Positions 6,280 to 14,288 of a DNA stretch of 41,036 nt are shown here, one piece after another. This stretch comes from an uncultured Acidobacteriota bacterium (GTDB lineage: Bacteria > Acidobacteriota > JAAYUB01). Position 1 is the first letter of the stretch. The number at the start of each line of letters is the position of its first letter. Position numbers and translations under genes: made by a program. The notes below the pieces were generated by a model that searched no databases, was not told the DNA's origin, and saw nothing but the letters and a program-made list of their open reading frames with translations. Location: assembly GCA_937925645.1 (NCBI GenBank), contig CALAMB010000109.1:1-41036 (forward strand), written 5' to 3'.

Positions 6280-8139
6280 ATGGGAAAAATACGGGTGCTG
6301 TCGGACCAGTTGATCAACCAGATCGCCGCGGGCGAGATTGTGGAACGGCCGGCGTCCGTCGTCAAGGAGCTCGTGGAGAACGCCCTCGACGCCGGCGCCG
6401 CCCGCATCGACGTCGAGGTGGCGCGGGGCGGGCGGGAGCGCATCACCATCCGGGACGACGGCGAGGGGATGAGCCACGAGGACGCCCTGCTCGCCTTCGA
6501 GCACCACGCCACGAGCAAGCTGCGCGCGGCCGAGGATCTCGAGCGGATCGCCTCGCTGGGCTTCCGCGGCGAAGCGCTGCCGTCGATCGCCGCGGTGTCC
6601 CGTCTGGCGCTGCGCACCGCCCAGCGGGACTCCGGCGGCGCCGCAGGCGGCACGCTCGTGGAAATCCACGGCGGCGCGGTTCGCGACGTCCGGCACATCC
6701 CCTGGGCGGGCGGCACCGAGCTGGTGGTGCGGGACTTGTTCTTCAACGTTCCGGCCCGCAAGAAATTCCTCCGCGCCGAGGCCACCGAGTCGGCCCACAT
6801 CGCCCGCACCGTGACCCATTACGCCCTGGCGTGGCCGGCGGTCCACTTCACCCTGCTCAGCGGCACCCGCCGGGTCATCGACGCGCCGCCGGTCCGGTCG
6901 CTCGACGAACGGATCCACCAGATCTTCGGTGAGGCGTTTCTGTCCGACATGATCCCGGTGGACGCGCAGGAAGGCGGCGTGCGGCTCTCCGGCTTCATCT
7001 CCGGCCCCCACCAGCGCCGGGCGTCCACCGAGGCGCAGTATTTCTTTGTCAACGGCCGGATGGTCCGCGACCGCGTGCTGGCCACCGCCATGTCCCAGGT
7101 GTACCGCGGGATCATCCCCGGCGGCACCTACCCCGCGGCGGTTCTGTTCGTGGAAATTCCCTTCACCGAGATCGACGTCAACGTCCATCCGGCCAAGACG
7201 GAGGTCCGGTTCCGGCAGTCATGGCAGGTGCAAACCTTCATCCGCCGGACGTTGGAATCGGCCATTCAGGCCCACCGACCCTTCGCCCGCCTGGCTGAAT
7301 GGGCCGCGCCGGTGGAGCTTCCCGACACCCCGGCCGGCGCCGCGCCGGCGGGGGGTCCGGGTTCGGCCGCCGAAGCCGTCCGCCGGCGGGTCCACGAAGC
7401 GCTGGCTGATTTTGCGGCCCGGCCGGCGCCGCCGATGGAGCGGCGTTTCGCGTTTCACCCCGCCCGGACCGGCGCGCCGGATACCACCGCGCCGCTGGCT
7501 GAAAGTCTCCTTGAAGCCACCGCGACACCGCCGGCGCCCGCAGCCGTGGAGCCAGCCGGCGGCGGGTGGCGGGTGCTGGGCCAGTGGCGGGAAAGCTTCA
7601 TTGTGGCGGCCAGCCGCGACGAGCTGATGGTGGTGGACCAGCACGTGGCTCACGAACGCGTGCTGTTCGAAGCGTTTCGCCGCCAGCTCAAGGAGCGAGC
7701 GGTGCCCCGCCAGCGCCTGCTGGTACCGGAGACACTGGAACTCTCCCCGGCCCATCGCGAGGAACTGGATCGCGTCGCGGACCAGTTCGCGGCGGCGGGA
7801 TTCGAGATCGAACCCTTCGGCAGTTCCGGCACCGTGGTGATCAAGGCGGTGCCGGCCATGGCCAGCCGGGTCGAGGTGGAGCTGCTCGTGCGCGACATCC
7901 TCGACCGGATCGGCGATGCCGGCGCTTCGTTTTCCATCGACGAGGTCCAGCGGCGGGTGGCCGCGGCCCTGGCGTGCCACGCGGCGATCAAAATCCACAC
8001 GCCCCTGGAGCCGGAGGTGATGCAGAGTCTCGTGGACCGCCTGCTGGCCGCCGAGGAGCCCACCACCTGCCCCCACGGGCGGCCGGTGGTGCTGCGGCTC
8101 CACATCCGGGACCTGGAGAAGGGATTCAAGCGGGCCTAG
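6280..8139 (+). CDS. mutL: DNA mismatch repair protein MutL
   Basis: Mismatch repair coordinator of 619 residues. The N-terminal GHKL ATPase motifs are ELVENALDAGA, DDGEGM, HATSKL and GFRGEAL. The linker is Pro/Ala-rich. The C-terminal domain carries DQHVAHERVLFE starting at D453, matching the metal-binding endonuclease signature DQHx3Ex4E with Val in place of the usual Ala. ACHAAIK and CPHGRP near the end are the accompanying metal-site motifs. This is therefore the nicking type of MutL found in bacteria without MutH. The ATG at 6280 is preferred over the one at 6241, because GGAG at 6268-6271 lies 8 bases before it and the protein then begins MGKIRVL as in homologues. MutS is not in the window. 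Confidence 0.97.
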   Translation: MGKIRVLSDQLINQIAAGEIVERPASVVKELVENALDAGAARIDVEVARGGRERITIRDDGEGMSHEDALLAFEHHATSKLRAAEDLERIASLGFRGEALPSIAAVSRLALRTAQRDSGGAAGGTLVEIHGGAVRDVRHIPWAGGTELVVRDLFFNVPARKKFLRAEATESAHIARTVTHYALAWPAVHFTLLSGTRRVIDAPPVRSLDERIHQIFGEAFLSDMIPVDAQEGGVRLSGFISGPHQRRASTEAQYFFVNGRMVRDRVLATAMSQVYRGIIPGGTYPAAVLFVEIPFTEIDVNVHPAKTEVRFRQSWQVQTFIRRTLESAIQAHRPFARLAEWAAPVELPDTPAGAAPAGGPGSAAEAVRRRVHEALADFAARPAPPMERRFAFHPARTGAPDTTAPLAESLLEATATPPAPAAVEPAGGGWRVLGQWRESFIVAASRDELMVVDQHVAHERVLFEAFRRQLKERAVPRQRLLVPETLELSPAHREELDRVADQFAAAGFEIEPFGSSGTVVIKAVPAMASRVEVELLVRDILDRIGDAGASFSIDEVQRRVAAALACHAAIKIHTPLEPEVMQSLVDRLLAAEEPTTCPHGRPVVLRLHIRDLEKGFKRA

Positions 8140-8149
8140 GCGGCCCGCT
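8129..8149. terminator. Hairpin between convergent mutL and prohibitin-like gene
   Basis: 8-bp arms AGCGGGCC (8129-8136) and GGCCCGCT (8142-8149) around a 5-base loop; the mutL stop codon lies partly in the loop. There is no T-run on either side, so termination would be weak. Confidence 0.35.
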
Positions 8150-8155
8150 CCGGTC

Positions 8156-9019
8156 TCAGTCGCTGTTCAGGATGAGCGGCAAACCGTTCTTCCCGGCGCC
8201 GATCACCACCACCTTGCTGTTGGCCGACTGGGCCAGTTTCTCGGTGGCTTCGATCCCCTTCCACTGAAGCAGCTGCTCGCTGATTCCCTTGGAGACGATG
8301 TTCTGGAAGTCGGAGATGCCCTGCGCCTCGATCCGCTTCCGCTCCGCCTCGAGCTTTTCCTTCTCCAGGACGAACTTCATCCGCTGGCTCTCCTGCTCGG
8401 CGCGCAGCTTCTCCTCGATGGCCTGGGTGAGCCCGGGCGGCAGGCCCACCTTGCGCAGGGGCGCCGACTCGATGACGACGCCGCGAGGACTGACGCTGCG
8501 GCTGATCTCTGCGGCGATGAGCCGCGACAGGGTTTCCCGTTCGGAGGTATACAAGGCCCGTGCATCGTAGCCGGCGGTCACGCCGCGGGCCACAGAACGC
8601 ACTTGCGGCTCCAGAAGCACCCGCAGGTAATCGGGACCGACCGTCCGGTACACATCGGGCACCTTGTCCGGATTCAAATGATACAGGACGCTCACTTCCA
8701 ACTGGACGGTGAGCCCCTCCTTCGACGGCACGTCCAGGACCTCTTTCATTTCCTGGGTTTTGACGCTGAAGACCAGCACGTTGGCCAGCGGATTGACCAG
8801 GTTGATGCCGGCGCGCAGCGGCGTCGGCGACACCGAGCCGAAGAAGTCCACCACCCCCACGTGTCCGGCGGGCACCACGGTCACCGCCTGGAGCAGCATG
8901 AGCAGCACGCCGAACACCAGCGCGCCGATGGCGGCGAGACGGGGCACGCCGCCCTGGCGGCCCACCACGCGGAACGCCACGACAGCCACGATCACGATCA
9001 AAAGGCCCAGAAAAAACAT
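8156..9019 (-). CDS. Prohibitin/SPFH-domain membrane protein
   Basis: Membrane-anchored scaffold of the stomatin/prohibitin/flotillin/HflK family. Two hydrophobic segments (residues about 2-17 and 27-48) are followed by VVPAGHVGVV, the usual entry to the SPFH domain (about 50-200). A charged Lys/Glu-rich coiled coil (about 200-240) and a C-terminal region ending in Leu-Asn-Ser-Asp complete it. Such proteins oligomerise into rings that organise membrane domains or modulate FtsH-type proteases. An AGGAGG ribosome site lies about 8 bases before the ATG. It is alone on its strand, with a strong hairpin separating it from fabL upstream. No NfeD or FtsH partner is nearby, so its exact role is open. 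Confidence 0.92.
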   Translation of the reverse strand: MFFLGLLIVIVAVVAFRVVGRQGGVPRLAAIGALVFGVLLMLLQAVTVVPAGHVGVVDFFGSVSPTPLRAGINLVNPLANVLVFSVKTQEMKEVLDVPSKEGLTVQLEVSVLYHLNPDKVPDVYRTVGPDYLRVLLEPQVRSVARGVTAGYDARALYTSERETLSRLIAAEISRSVSPRGVVIESAPLRKVGLPPGLTQAIEEKLRAEQESQRMKFVLEKEKLEAERKRIEAQGISDFQNIVSKGISEQLLQWKGIEATEKLAQSANSKVVVIGAGKNGLPLILNSD

Positions 9020-9129
9020 GGAGCTATCCTCCTCGATGATGTGTCGAATACCTTCTGAGTCCGGTCATTTCCCGCCGACTGACGATCGGCTTGCCTGACG
9101 GACCAATCCGAAATATCCGCGAGTCACTG

Positions 9130-9167
9130 TCCGGCCGAGCCGGACTGCCGTGACCGGCTCGGCCGGA
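9130..9167 (-). terminator. 14-bp perfect hairpin directly after fabL
   Basis: Arms TCCGGCCGAGCCGG (9130-9143) and CCGGCTCGGCCGGA (9154-9167) are perfectly complementary around a 10-base loop. The stem begins at the base after the fabL stop codon. No U-run follows, so this may be a 3'-end stabiliser or a non-canonical terminator. Confidence 0.55.
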
Positions 9168-9920
9168 TCAGGCCACGATGGAGTACCCGCCGTCCACCAC
9201 GAGCGTTTGGCCGTGGATCATGTCGGCCAGCGGGGTGCAAAGGAAAAACACCACGTTGGCGACATCCTCCGGCGTCGTGAGCCGGCCGGCCGGCGTGCGC
9301 CGGCGGGAGTTGTCCAGAATCTCCTCCCGGTGGGGGAAGTGCTTCAGCGCGTCGGTCTCCACGACTCCGGCCGACACGGCGTTCACGTTGATCCCGCGCG
9401 GCGCCAATTCCACGGCCAGGTGGCGGACCAGCGATTCCAAGGCGGCCTTCGAGGCCCCCACCGCCGCGTAATCGGGAATGGCGCGCACCGCGCCCAGGCT
9501 CGACACGGCGATCACCCGCCCGCCCCGGCCGCCCATGAGCGGCATGGCATGCTGGATCAGGCCGAGGAGGGCCCCGGCGTTGATGTCCATGGTCCAGTGC
9601 CAGTGTCGCTCCGTCAGCTCCACCGCCGGCTTGAGCACGCCCGACGCGGCGTTGCTCACCACGATGTCCATCCGGCCGAATTCCTGCTCGATCTTTTTGA
9701 AGATACAGTCCAGATGGCCGCGATCGGCCACGTTGCCCTTGATGGGCACCGCCCGGACGCCGAACTGCTCGATGGCCCGGGCCGTTTCCAGCGCCGGAGT
9801 CTGGCTGCGCAGGTAATTGATGGCCACGTGGACGCCCTCCGAGGCCAGTTTGATGGCGATGGCGCGGCCGATGCCGCGGGAAGCCCCGGTGATCAGCGCG
9901 CATTTGTCTTTCAGGTTCAT
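9168..9920 (-). CDS. fabL: Enoyl-ACP reductase, FabL type (short-chain dehydrogenase)
   Basis: NAD(P)H-dependent short-chain dehydrogenase of 250 residues, most like Bacillus FabL, which reduces trans-2-enoyl-ACP in the last step of fatty acid elongation. The Rossmann motif TGASRGIG is at 11-18 and the SNAASGVLKPA segment, typical of FabL, is near 89. Catalytic Tyr151 and Lys158 are separated by six residues, the spacing of enoyl reductases, rather than the YxxxK of ordinary members. DALKHFPHREE and ADMIHGQTLVVDGG also agree with FabL. The start at 9920 is set by AGAAGGAG five bases upstream. It lies 14 bases after a FabK-like gene, with which it forms an operon. Confidence 0.88.
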   Translation of the reverse strand: MNLKDKCALITGASRGIGRAIAIKLASEGVHVAINYLRSQTPALETARAIEQFGVRAVPIKGNVADRGHLDCIFKKIEQEFGRMDIVVSNAASGVLKPAVELTERHWHWTMDINAGALLGLIQHAMPLMGGRGGRVIAVSSLGAVRAIPDYAAVGASKAALESLVRHLAVELAPRGINVNAVSAGVVETDALKHFPHREEILDNSRRRTPAGRLTTPEDVANVVFFLCTPLADMIHGQTLVVDGGYSIVA

Positions 9921-9934
9921 GACCGCTCCTTCTC

Positions 9935-10906
9935 TCAACACGGTTCGGTTGTCCCGCCGTCGCCCGCGCCCGGTTGCAGTCGGCCGCGGGCGGCCTCGTA
10001 TTCCGCCATGAATCGCCGAATGATTTCGCCGGCGGGCAGAATCTCCCGCACCAGTCCGGCCACCTGGCCGATCTCGAGCTCGCCCTCTTCCAGGTCGCCT
10101 TCGGCCATGCCCCGCCGCGCCCGGCCCGTACCCAGGAGGGCGGCCAACTCGTCACGACCGGCGCCGGCCGCCTCGCGCTCCAGTACCAGCCGGGCGAAGG
10201 CGTTTTTCAGCAGCCGGACCGGGGCCACCTTCTTCAGGGCCAGCACCGTGTCGGTATCGGTGGCCGCCACGACCGCCGCCTTGAAGGCCGGATGGGCGGC
10301 AGACTCCAGACTGGCGGCGAACCGGGTGCCCACCTGCACCCCCTCGGCCCCGAGCGCCAGAGCGGCGGCCATGGCGCGGCCGTCGCCGATGCCGCCGGCC
10401 GCGATCACCGGCACGCGGACCGCGTCCACTACCTGGGGCACCAACACCAGCGTGGTCAGCTCGTCGACTCCGTTGTGACCGCCCGCCTCGAATCCTTCCG
10501 CCACGACGGCATCCACGCCCGCCGCCTCGCACTTGCGGGCCAGGGCGACGTTGGGGGCCACATGGACCACTACGGCCCCGCCCGCCTTCAGGTCGTCGGT
10601 GAACTTCTTCGGGCTGCCGGCCGACGTGACCACGACGCCCACTCTTTCTTCCCGGCAGATGGCGGCGGACTCCGAGGCGTACTTGTAGATCAGCGGGATG
10701 TTGACACCGAACGGGCGCGCCGTGGCCCGCCGGGCGAATCGGATGTGCTCCCGCAGCATGTCCGGGCGCAGGGAACCGGCGCCGATCAGGCCGAGCCCCC
10801 CGGCTTCCGAAACGGCGACCGCCAGACGCCAGCCCGAGCACCAGACCATCCCCCCCTGGACAATGGGGTGCCGGATTCCGAATAGCTGCGTGATGCGTGT
10901 AATCAT
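9935..10906 (-). CDS. FabK-like flavin enoyl reductase / nitronate monooxygenase family
   Basis: FMN-dependent TIM-barrel protein of the FabK/2-nitropropane dioxygenase family, 323 residues from the chosen start. IQGGMVW-type phosphate-binding start (IVQGGM, near residue 15), NIPLIY, the VVAEGFEAGGHNG loop with the family His, and IAAGGIGDGR and GVQVGTRF for FMN phosphate are all visible. The GGMVWCSGWRLAVAVS opening resembles FabK-like proteins more than true nitronate monooxygenases. The two activities cannot be separated by eye. Neighbouring fabL supports a fatty acid role. In-frame starts at 10951 (TTG) and 10924 lack a better ribosome site; I chose 10906 because homologues begin near this Met. 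Confidence 0.82.
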   Translation of the reverse strand: MITRITQLFGIRHPIVQGGMVWCSGWRLAVAVSEAGGLGLIGAGSLRPDMLREHIRFARRATARPFGVNIPLIYKYASESAAICREERVGVVVTSAGSPKKFTDDLKAGGAVVVHVAPNVALARKCEAAGVDAVVAEGFEAGGHNGVDELTTLVLVPQVVDAVRVPVIAAGGIGDGRAMAAALALGAEGVQVGTRFAASLESAAHPAFKAAVVAATDTDTVLALKKVAPVRLLKNAFARLVLEREAAGAGRDELAALLGTGRARRGMAEGDLEEGELEIGQVAGLVREILPAGEIIRRFMAEYEAARGRLQPGAGDGGTTEPC

Positions 10907-10983
10907 GAGAATCAGTGGTGCCATTGTAATCGTCTTGGCGAAATCCGGCAATCCTAGATTCCATCGGATCGGCGGCGTAGCAT

Positions 10984-11160
10984 TTGGAGGAGCCAGAAAG
11001 TGTCAACTTTGTTTACACATGAACGAATAAAGGCGTCAGAATAATTTACAACAGTTGCCTTATCGGTCTGCTGCAAAAATTTAAACATAATATAATCAAT
11101 ATATTACAATACACCCTTGCCTCGATTCATAATTGGCAAGCAAGATGCTATTAGAGTGGT
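10984..11160. other. AT-rich intergenic block upstream of the ECF sigma gene
   Basis: About 180 bases with visibly higher AT content than anything around it, between divergent fabK and the sigma factor gene. It holds TATAAT at 11091-11096 without a good -35, CATAAT at 11128-11133, and an inverted repeat CTTGCC (11116-11121)/GGCAAG (11135-11140). On the minus strand there is TTGACA (complement of 11001-11006), but no matching -10. A non-housekeeping (autoregulated) sigma promoter is plausible. No gene is seen. Confidence 0.5.
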
Positions 11161-11184
11161 GAGTGTTGGAAAAGGAGAAACCCC

Positions 11185-11820
11185 ATGAGCCAGACCGACG
11201 CAATCCCGATTCAACAAGCGAACGAGAAACAGCACGTCCGGAAACCGGCACGGTCCGCGGACGCCAGCGGCCAGATTCTCATCTTCGATTTCGAGGAATT
11301 CTACCGTCAGCACCATTCGCGGCTCTTTCACGCGGCTCTGCGGATCCTGCGCGACCGTCACCTGGCCGAAGACGCCGTCCAGGAAGCCTTCAAGAACATC
11401 TTCCTGCATATGAAGGAATTCCGTGGGGAAAGCCGGATGGAGACCTGGATGACCCGCATTGTCGTCAATGTCTCCCTGGGGTACATCCGCAAGCACAAGA
11501 CCCGCCTGAAGGGAGAGGTGGCCCTGGACGCCGGCGAGACGCCGCTCGCCGCCCAGCTTCCCGACGCCGGCTCCGATCCGTTCACGGCCACCCGGCGCCG
11601 GGAGCTCCGCCAAATCCTGAGCCAGGCCATGGGCCAGCTCCGGGCCATCCATCGCCAGGTCATCGACCTGCACGACATTCAGCAGCGCACTCTGGAAGAC
11701 ATCGCCCGGCTGCTCCGCACGCCCGTCGGCACCGTCAAGAGCCGGCTGTTCTACGGCCGCCGCGAACTGCAGCGCATCCTTGATCAGTTGACCGCCCGCC
11801 AGGCATATCACCTATTGTGA
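11185..11820 (+). CDS. ECF-type RNA polymerase sigma factor
   Basis: Alternative sigma factor of 211 residues. A polar N-terminal extension of about 30 residues is followed by region 2 (FEEFYRQHHSRLFHAALRIL, then DRHLAEDAVQEAFKNIF, residues about 36-100) and region 4 with the helix-turn-helix TLEDIARLLRTPVGTVKSRLFYGRREL (about 172-200). It directs RNA polymerase to a dedicated promoter set. AAGGAG at 11172-11177 lies 7 bases before the ATG. No anti-sigma factor follows: the gene ends in a strong terminator and the next gene is on the other strand. The control mechanism is therefore unknown, perhaps transcriptional only. Confidence 0.95.
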   Translation: MSQTDAIPIQQANEKQHVRKPARSADASGQILIFDFEEFYRQHHSRLFHAALRILRDRHLAEDAVQEAFKNIFLHMKEFRGESRMETWMTRIVVNVSLGYIRKHKTRLKGEVALDAGETPLAAQLPDAGSDPFTATRRRELRQILSQAMGQLRAIHRQVIDLHDIQQRTLEDIARLLRTPVGTVKSRLFYGRRELQRILDQLTARQAYHLL

Positions 11821-11844
11821 GGACGTGACGGCACGACCCACCAA

Positions 11845-11879
11845 GATCCGGATCCGCTCGGGGATCCGGTCTTTTTTTT
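11845..11879 (+). terminator. Intrinsic terminator of the ECF sigma gene
   Basis: Perfect 8-bp arms CCGGATCC (11848-11855) and GGATCCGG (11862-11869), extended by two pairs past a one-base bulge, with a 6-base loop, then eight T (11872-11879). It is the clearest intrinsic terminator in the window. Confidence 0.92.
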
Positions 11880-11905
11880 GCCCGCGCCGTCGGGGCGCCG
11901 GCCGG

Positions 11906-13429
11906 TCAGTAGCGGTGCAGGATTTTCACGATTTCGTCGATGGCGGTCTTGGGCGAGTCGTTGCCCGGCGGGACGTTATTGACGATGATGCAGAAAGCCA
12001 CCAGCCGACCCGACGACGTGCGGACATAACCGGCCATGGAAATCACCGTGGCGAGCCGTCCCGTTTTCGCCAGCACCTTGCCGGCGGTTCGCCCGTTCAG
12101 CCGGTACTTGAGCGTGCCCTCCTGGCCGGCCGCGGGGAGCAGGGCGGAGAATCGCTCAAAGTCAGAAGCCCCGGCGATCAGGCGCAACCATTCGGTCATC
12201 AGGTTCGGCGTCACCAGGTTGCGCCGGCTCAGGCCGGACCCGTCCGCCATGGCGATATTCTTTCGCGGCTCCATGAGTTGCGGCCACATTCCGTAAATCG
12301 CCCCGATGCCGGCTTCGCGATCGGTGGATTTGGGCGGCACCTGGCCGCGGGCCAGATCACGCAGCAGAACCTCCGCGTAATTGTTGATGCTGCGCTCCAG
12401 TACCGGCATCAGGATCTGCTCAAGGGTCTGGCCCTCGATCACGGCCAACCGCGTCCCGGGCTCCGGTGGCGGCGCGTCGGGGAGATAGTGTCGGCGGTGC
12501 CGGGCGCTGACGCCCCCGCTCACCGTCACGCCCTGCCGGCACAGTTCTTCCCGGATCCAGCGGGCGGCGGTCAGCGCCGGATCGCTGACGGCCACCCGGA
12601 GCACCCGTTTCGACGCCCCGCTCGGGAAGCGACCGCTCACGAAAAACTCATCGGTGTCGAACGGCTTGTAGACGATCAGGTCGTCGGCTCCGGCGCCCCG
12701 GGTCGTCACGGCAAGGTTCCGCACCTGAGGTTGCAGAAAGGCGGGCACCGCTTCGATCCGGGGCGGCTGGCCGGCTTCGCCCGGGGTGAGCCGCAGTTCC
12801 ATGACGCCGTCGTTGATGGCCAGTGCGCTGACTTTGGCGCCGTAGGCCCATTGGAACTCCTCCCAACTCCAGTCGGGGCCGTGCGGCTCGTCGAGCTGGG
12901 CGGTGGCGTCGCCGATGACGTCGCCCTCAACCTTCCCGATGCCCGTCCGGCGGATCAGTTCCGTAACGAACGTCTGGACCGGTTGAACCGGATCGTCGTC
13001 GAAAAAGCGGAAGGACCATGACGGATCGCCGCCGCCCCGGATGATCAGGTGGCCGCGCAGGGTGCCGTCCTTGTCCAGCCGGCCGGTGGTGGCAATTTCA
13101 GTCCGAAAGCGGTGGTCGGGACCGAACGTCCGCCAGGCCGCATAGCCGGTGACGAGCTTCTGAATGGATGCCGGGACAAACAGGCGGCGCTCATTCCACT
13201 TGTACAGGGATGCCCCCGTGGACACATCCACAATGGACACCCCCCAAAATCCAGCCGGGTGACCGGGGCGATCGAGCACTTTCTTGACCTGCCTGGCGAC
13301 CTGCGCGGCCGACAGATGGCGGGCGGCGGGCGCCCCGGCAACTGCCACCGCCAAGCCCGCCAGCATCGCCGCGACAAGCATGGCGATCCCCCGGGGCCCC
13401 GCTGCAGCCAAGCGCATCCGTCCCCTCAT
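11906..13429 (-). CDS. dacB: D-alanyl-D-alanine carboxypeptidase/endopeptidase (PBP4, DacB family)
   Basis: Periplasmic low-molecular-weight penicillin-binding protein of peptidase family S13, trimming or cleaving peptidoglycan cross-links. An N-terminal signal segment (about residues 14-37, cut probably after an AGAPA-type site) precedes the catalytic motifs SIQK (Ser88-Lys91), SIN (347-349) and KTG (455-457). The large insert between motifs one and two is typical of PBP4. Length is 507 residues, normal. The ATG at 13429 follows the panC-like stop after one base and has AGGA just upstream; an ATG at 13447 would overlap that gene. It is the last gene of the lptD operon. Confidence 0.95.
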   Translation of the reverse strand: MRGRMRLAAAGPRGIAMLVAAMLAGLAVAVAGAPAARHLSAAQVARQVKKVLDRPGHPAGFWGVSIVDVSTGASLYKWNERRLFVPASIQKLVTGYAAWRTFGPDHRFRTEIATTGRLDKDGTLRGHLIIRGGGDPSWSFRFFDDDPVQPVQTFVTELIRRTGIGKVEGDVIGDATAQLDEPHGPDWSWEEFQWAYGAKVSALAINDGVMELRLTPGEAGQPPRIEAVPAFLQPQVRNLAVTTRGAGADDLIVYKPFDTDEFFVSGRFPSGASKRVLRVAVSDPALTAARWIREELCRQGVTVSGGVSARHRRHYLPDAPPPEPGTRLAVIEGQTLEQILMPVLERSINNYAEVLLRDLARGQVPPKSTDREAGIGAIYGMWPQLMEPRKNIAMADGSGLSRRNLVTPNLMTEWLRLIAGASDFERFSALLPAAGQEGTLKYRLNGRTAGKVLAKTGRLATVISMAGYVRTSSGRLVAFCIIVNNVPPGNDSPKTAIDEIVKILHRY

Positions 13430-13430
13430 C

Positions 13431-14285
13431 TCAATCCTGCGGCACATGGAAGATGAAATTGTCCGTGAAGCGGAACCGGCCCACGTGGGCCATCACGTAG
13501 ACCAATGCGTTCTGGGTCACGCGTTCCAGCGGTTCCAGGTCGGTCGGGTTCAGAATGCCGGCGAATCGGAGCTGGAGCTGCGGTTCGCGGCTCATCAGCT
13601 CGCGCATCCGCTGGACGAGCTTGGCGGACGATCTTTCCCCGCTCATGAGCTCTTCCCGGGCGGCGCCCAGGGCCTGGCCGACCACCAGCGCAGCGCTTTT
13701 GTCGGCGTCGCCGAAAAGTCCGTGGAACGACGAGTACGGCAGGCCGTTTTCGTCGCGGACGGTGGGACTCAAAACGGGTTCGGTTCGCAGTTCGAAATCC
13801 CGGATCAACCGCTTCAAGATGAGAAAGTCGAGGTAGTTCTTCTGCGCCACGAAGACGAAGTTGGGCCGGAACAGGTTCATGGCTTGGAGATACACCGTGG
13901 CCAGGCCGGTCAGGTACTGGTCAGACTCGATACCTCGGAACCGCTGGTCCAGCCTGTCGAGGCGGACGCAGGTGCGGTGATCCGGCGGACGCAGCTCATC
14001 TCGTCCCGGGAAACAGGCATAATTCACGCCTTCCGCAGCCAGCAGATCGATGTCCGCCGGACGCTGCGCCTTGAGACGAAGCAGCATCTCGTCATCCTGG
14101 ACGAGCGCGGGGTTGGCGTAAACCATCACCAGCACGGCATCGGCCATCTCGCGCGCTTTCCGGATCAGGGCGAGATGTCCCTCGTGCAGCATGCCCATGG
14201 CGGATACGAAGCCCAATTTGGCCTCGCCGGACTGGAACCGGGCGGCCATCTCCCGGATCTGGCTCTGCGACTCCAGGATTTTCAT
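13431..14285 (-). CDS. Pantothenate synthetase (PanC)-like protein with altered active-site motifs
   Basis: Nucleotidyltransferase-fold protein of 284 residues matching pantoate-beta-alanine ligase over its length. The HIGH-like motif HEGH (34-37) within GFVSAMGMLHEGHLALIRKAR is clear. Other signature motifs are changed: FVNPxQF is YANPALV (56-62), the RPGHFxGV segment reads ESDQYLTGL (120-128), GEKDxQQ is AQKNYLD (147-153), and the KMSKS-equivalent SSRN is SSFHG (185-189). It may be a diverged PanC or have another substrate. Genes of the pan/fol group often sit together, and folK and a nucleoside kinase precede it in this operon. No panB or panD is nearby. Fold assignment is firm, activity doubtful. 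Confidence 0.78.
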   Translation of the reverse strand: MKILESQSQIREMAARFQSGEAKLGFVSAMGMLHEGHLALIRKAREMADAVLVMVYANPALVQDDEMLLRLKAQRPADIDLLAAEGVNYACFPGRDELRPPDHRTCVRLDRLDQRFRGIESDQYLTGLATVYLQAMNLFRPNFVFVAQKNYLDFLILKRLIRDFELRTEPVLSPTVRDENGLPYSSFHGLFGDADKSAALVVGQALGAAREELMSGERSSAKLVQRMRELMSREPQLQLRFAGILNPTDLEPLERVTQNALVYVMAHVGRFRFTDNFIFHVPQD

Positions 14286-14288
14286 GGG

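Noticed and set aside
5263..7188. Long antisense open frame (641 codons) across the HAD and mutL genes
   Set aside because: It lies wholly opposite two well-recognised genes, has low-complexity Gly/Arg/His/Val-rich composition and is a by-product of high GC third positions.
10977..11006. Promoter for the fabK-like gene on the minus strand (TTGACA at complement of 11001-11006)
   Set aside because: The -35 is perfect, but at 17-18 bases there is only ATGCTA or TGCTAC, poor as a -10.
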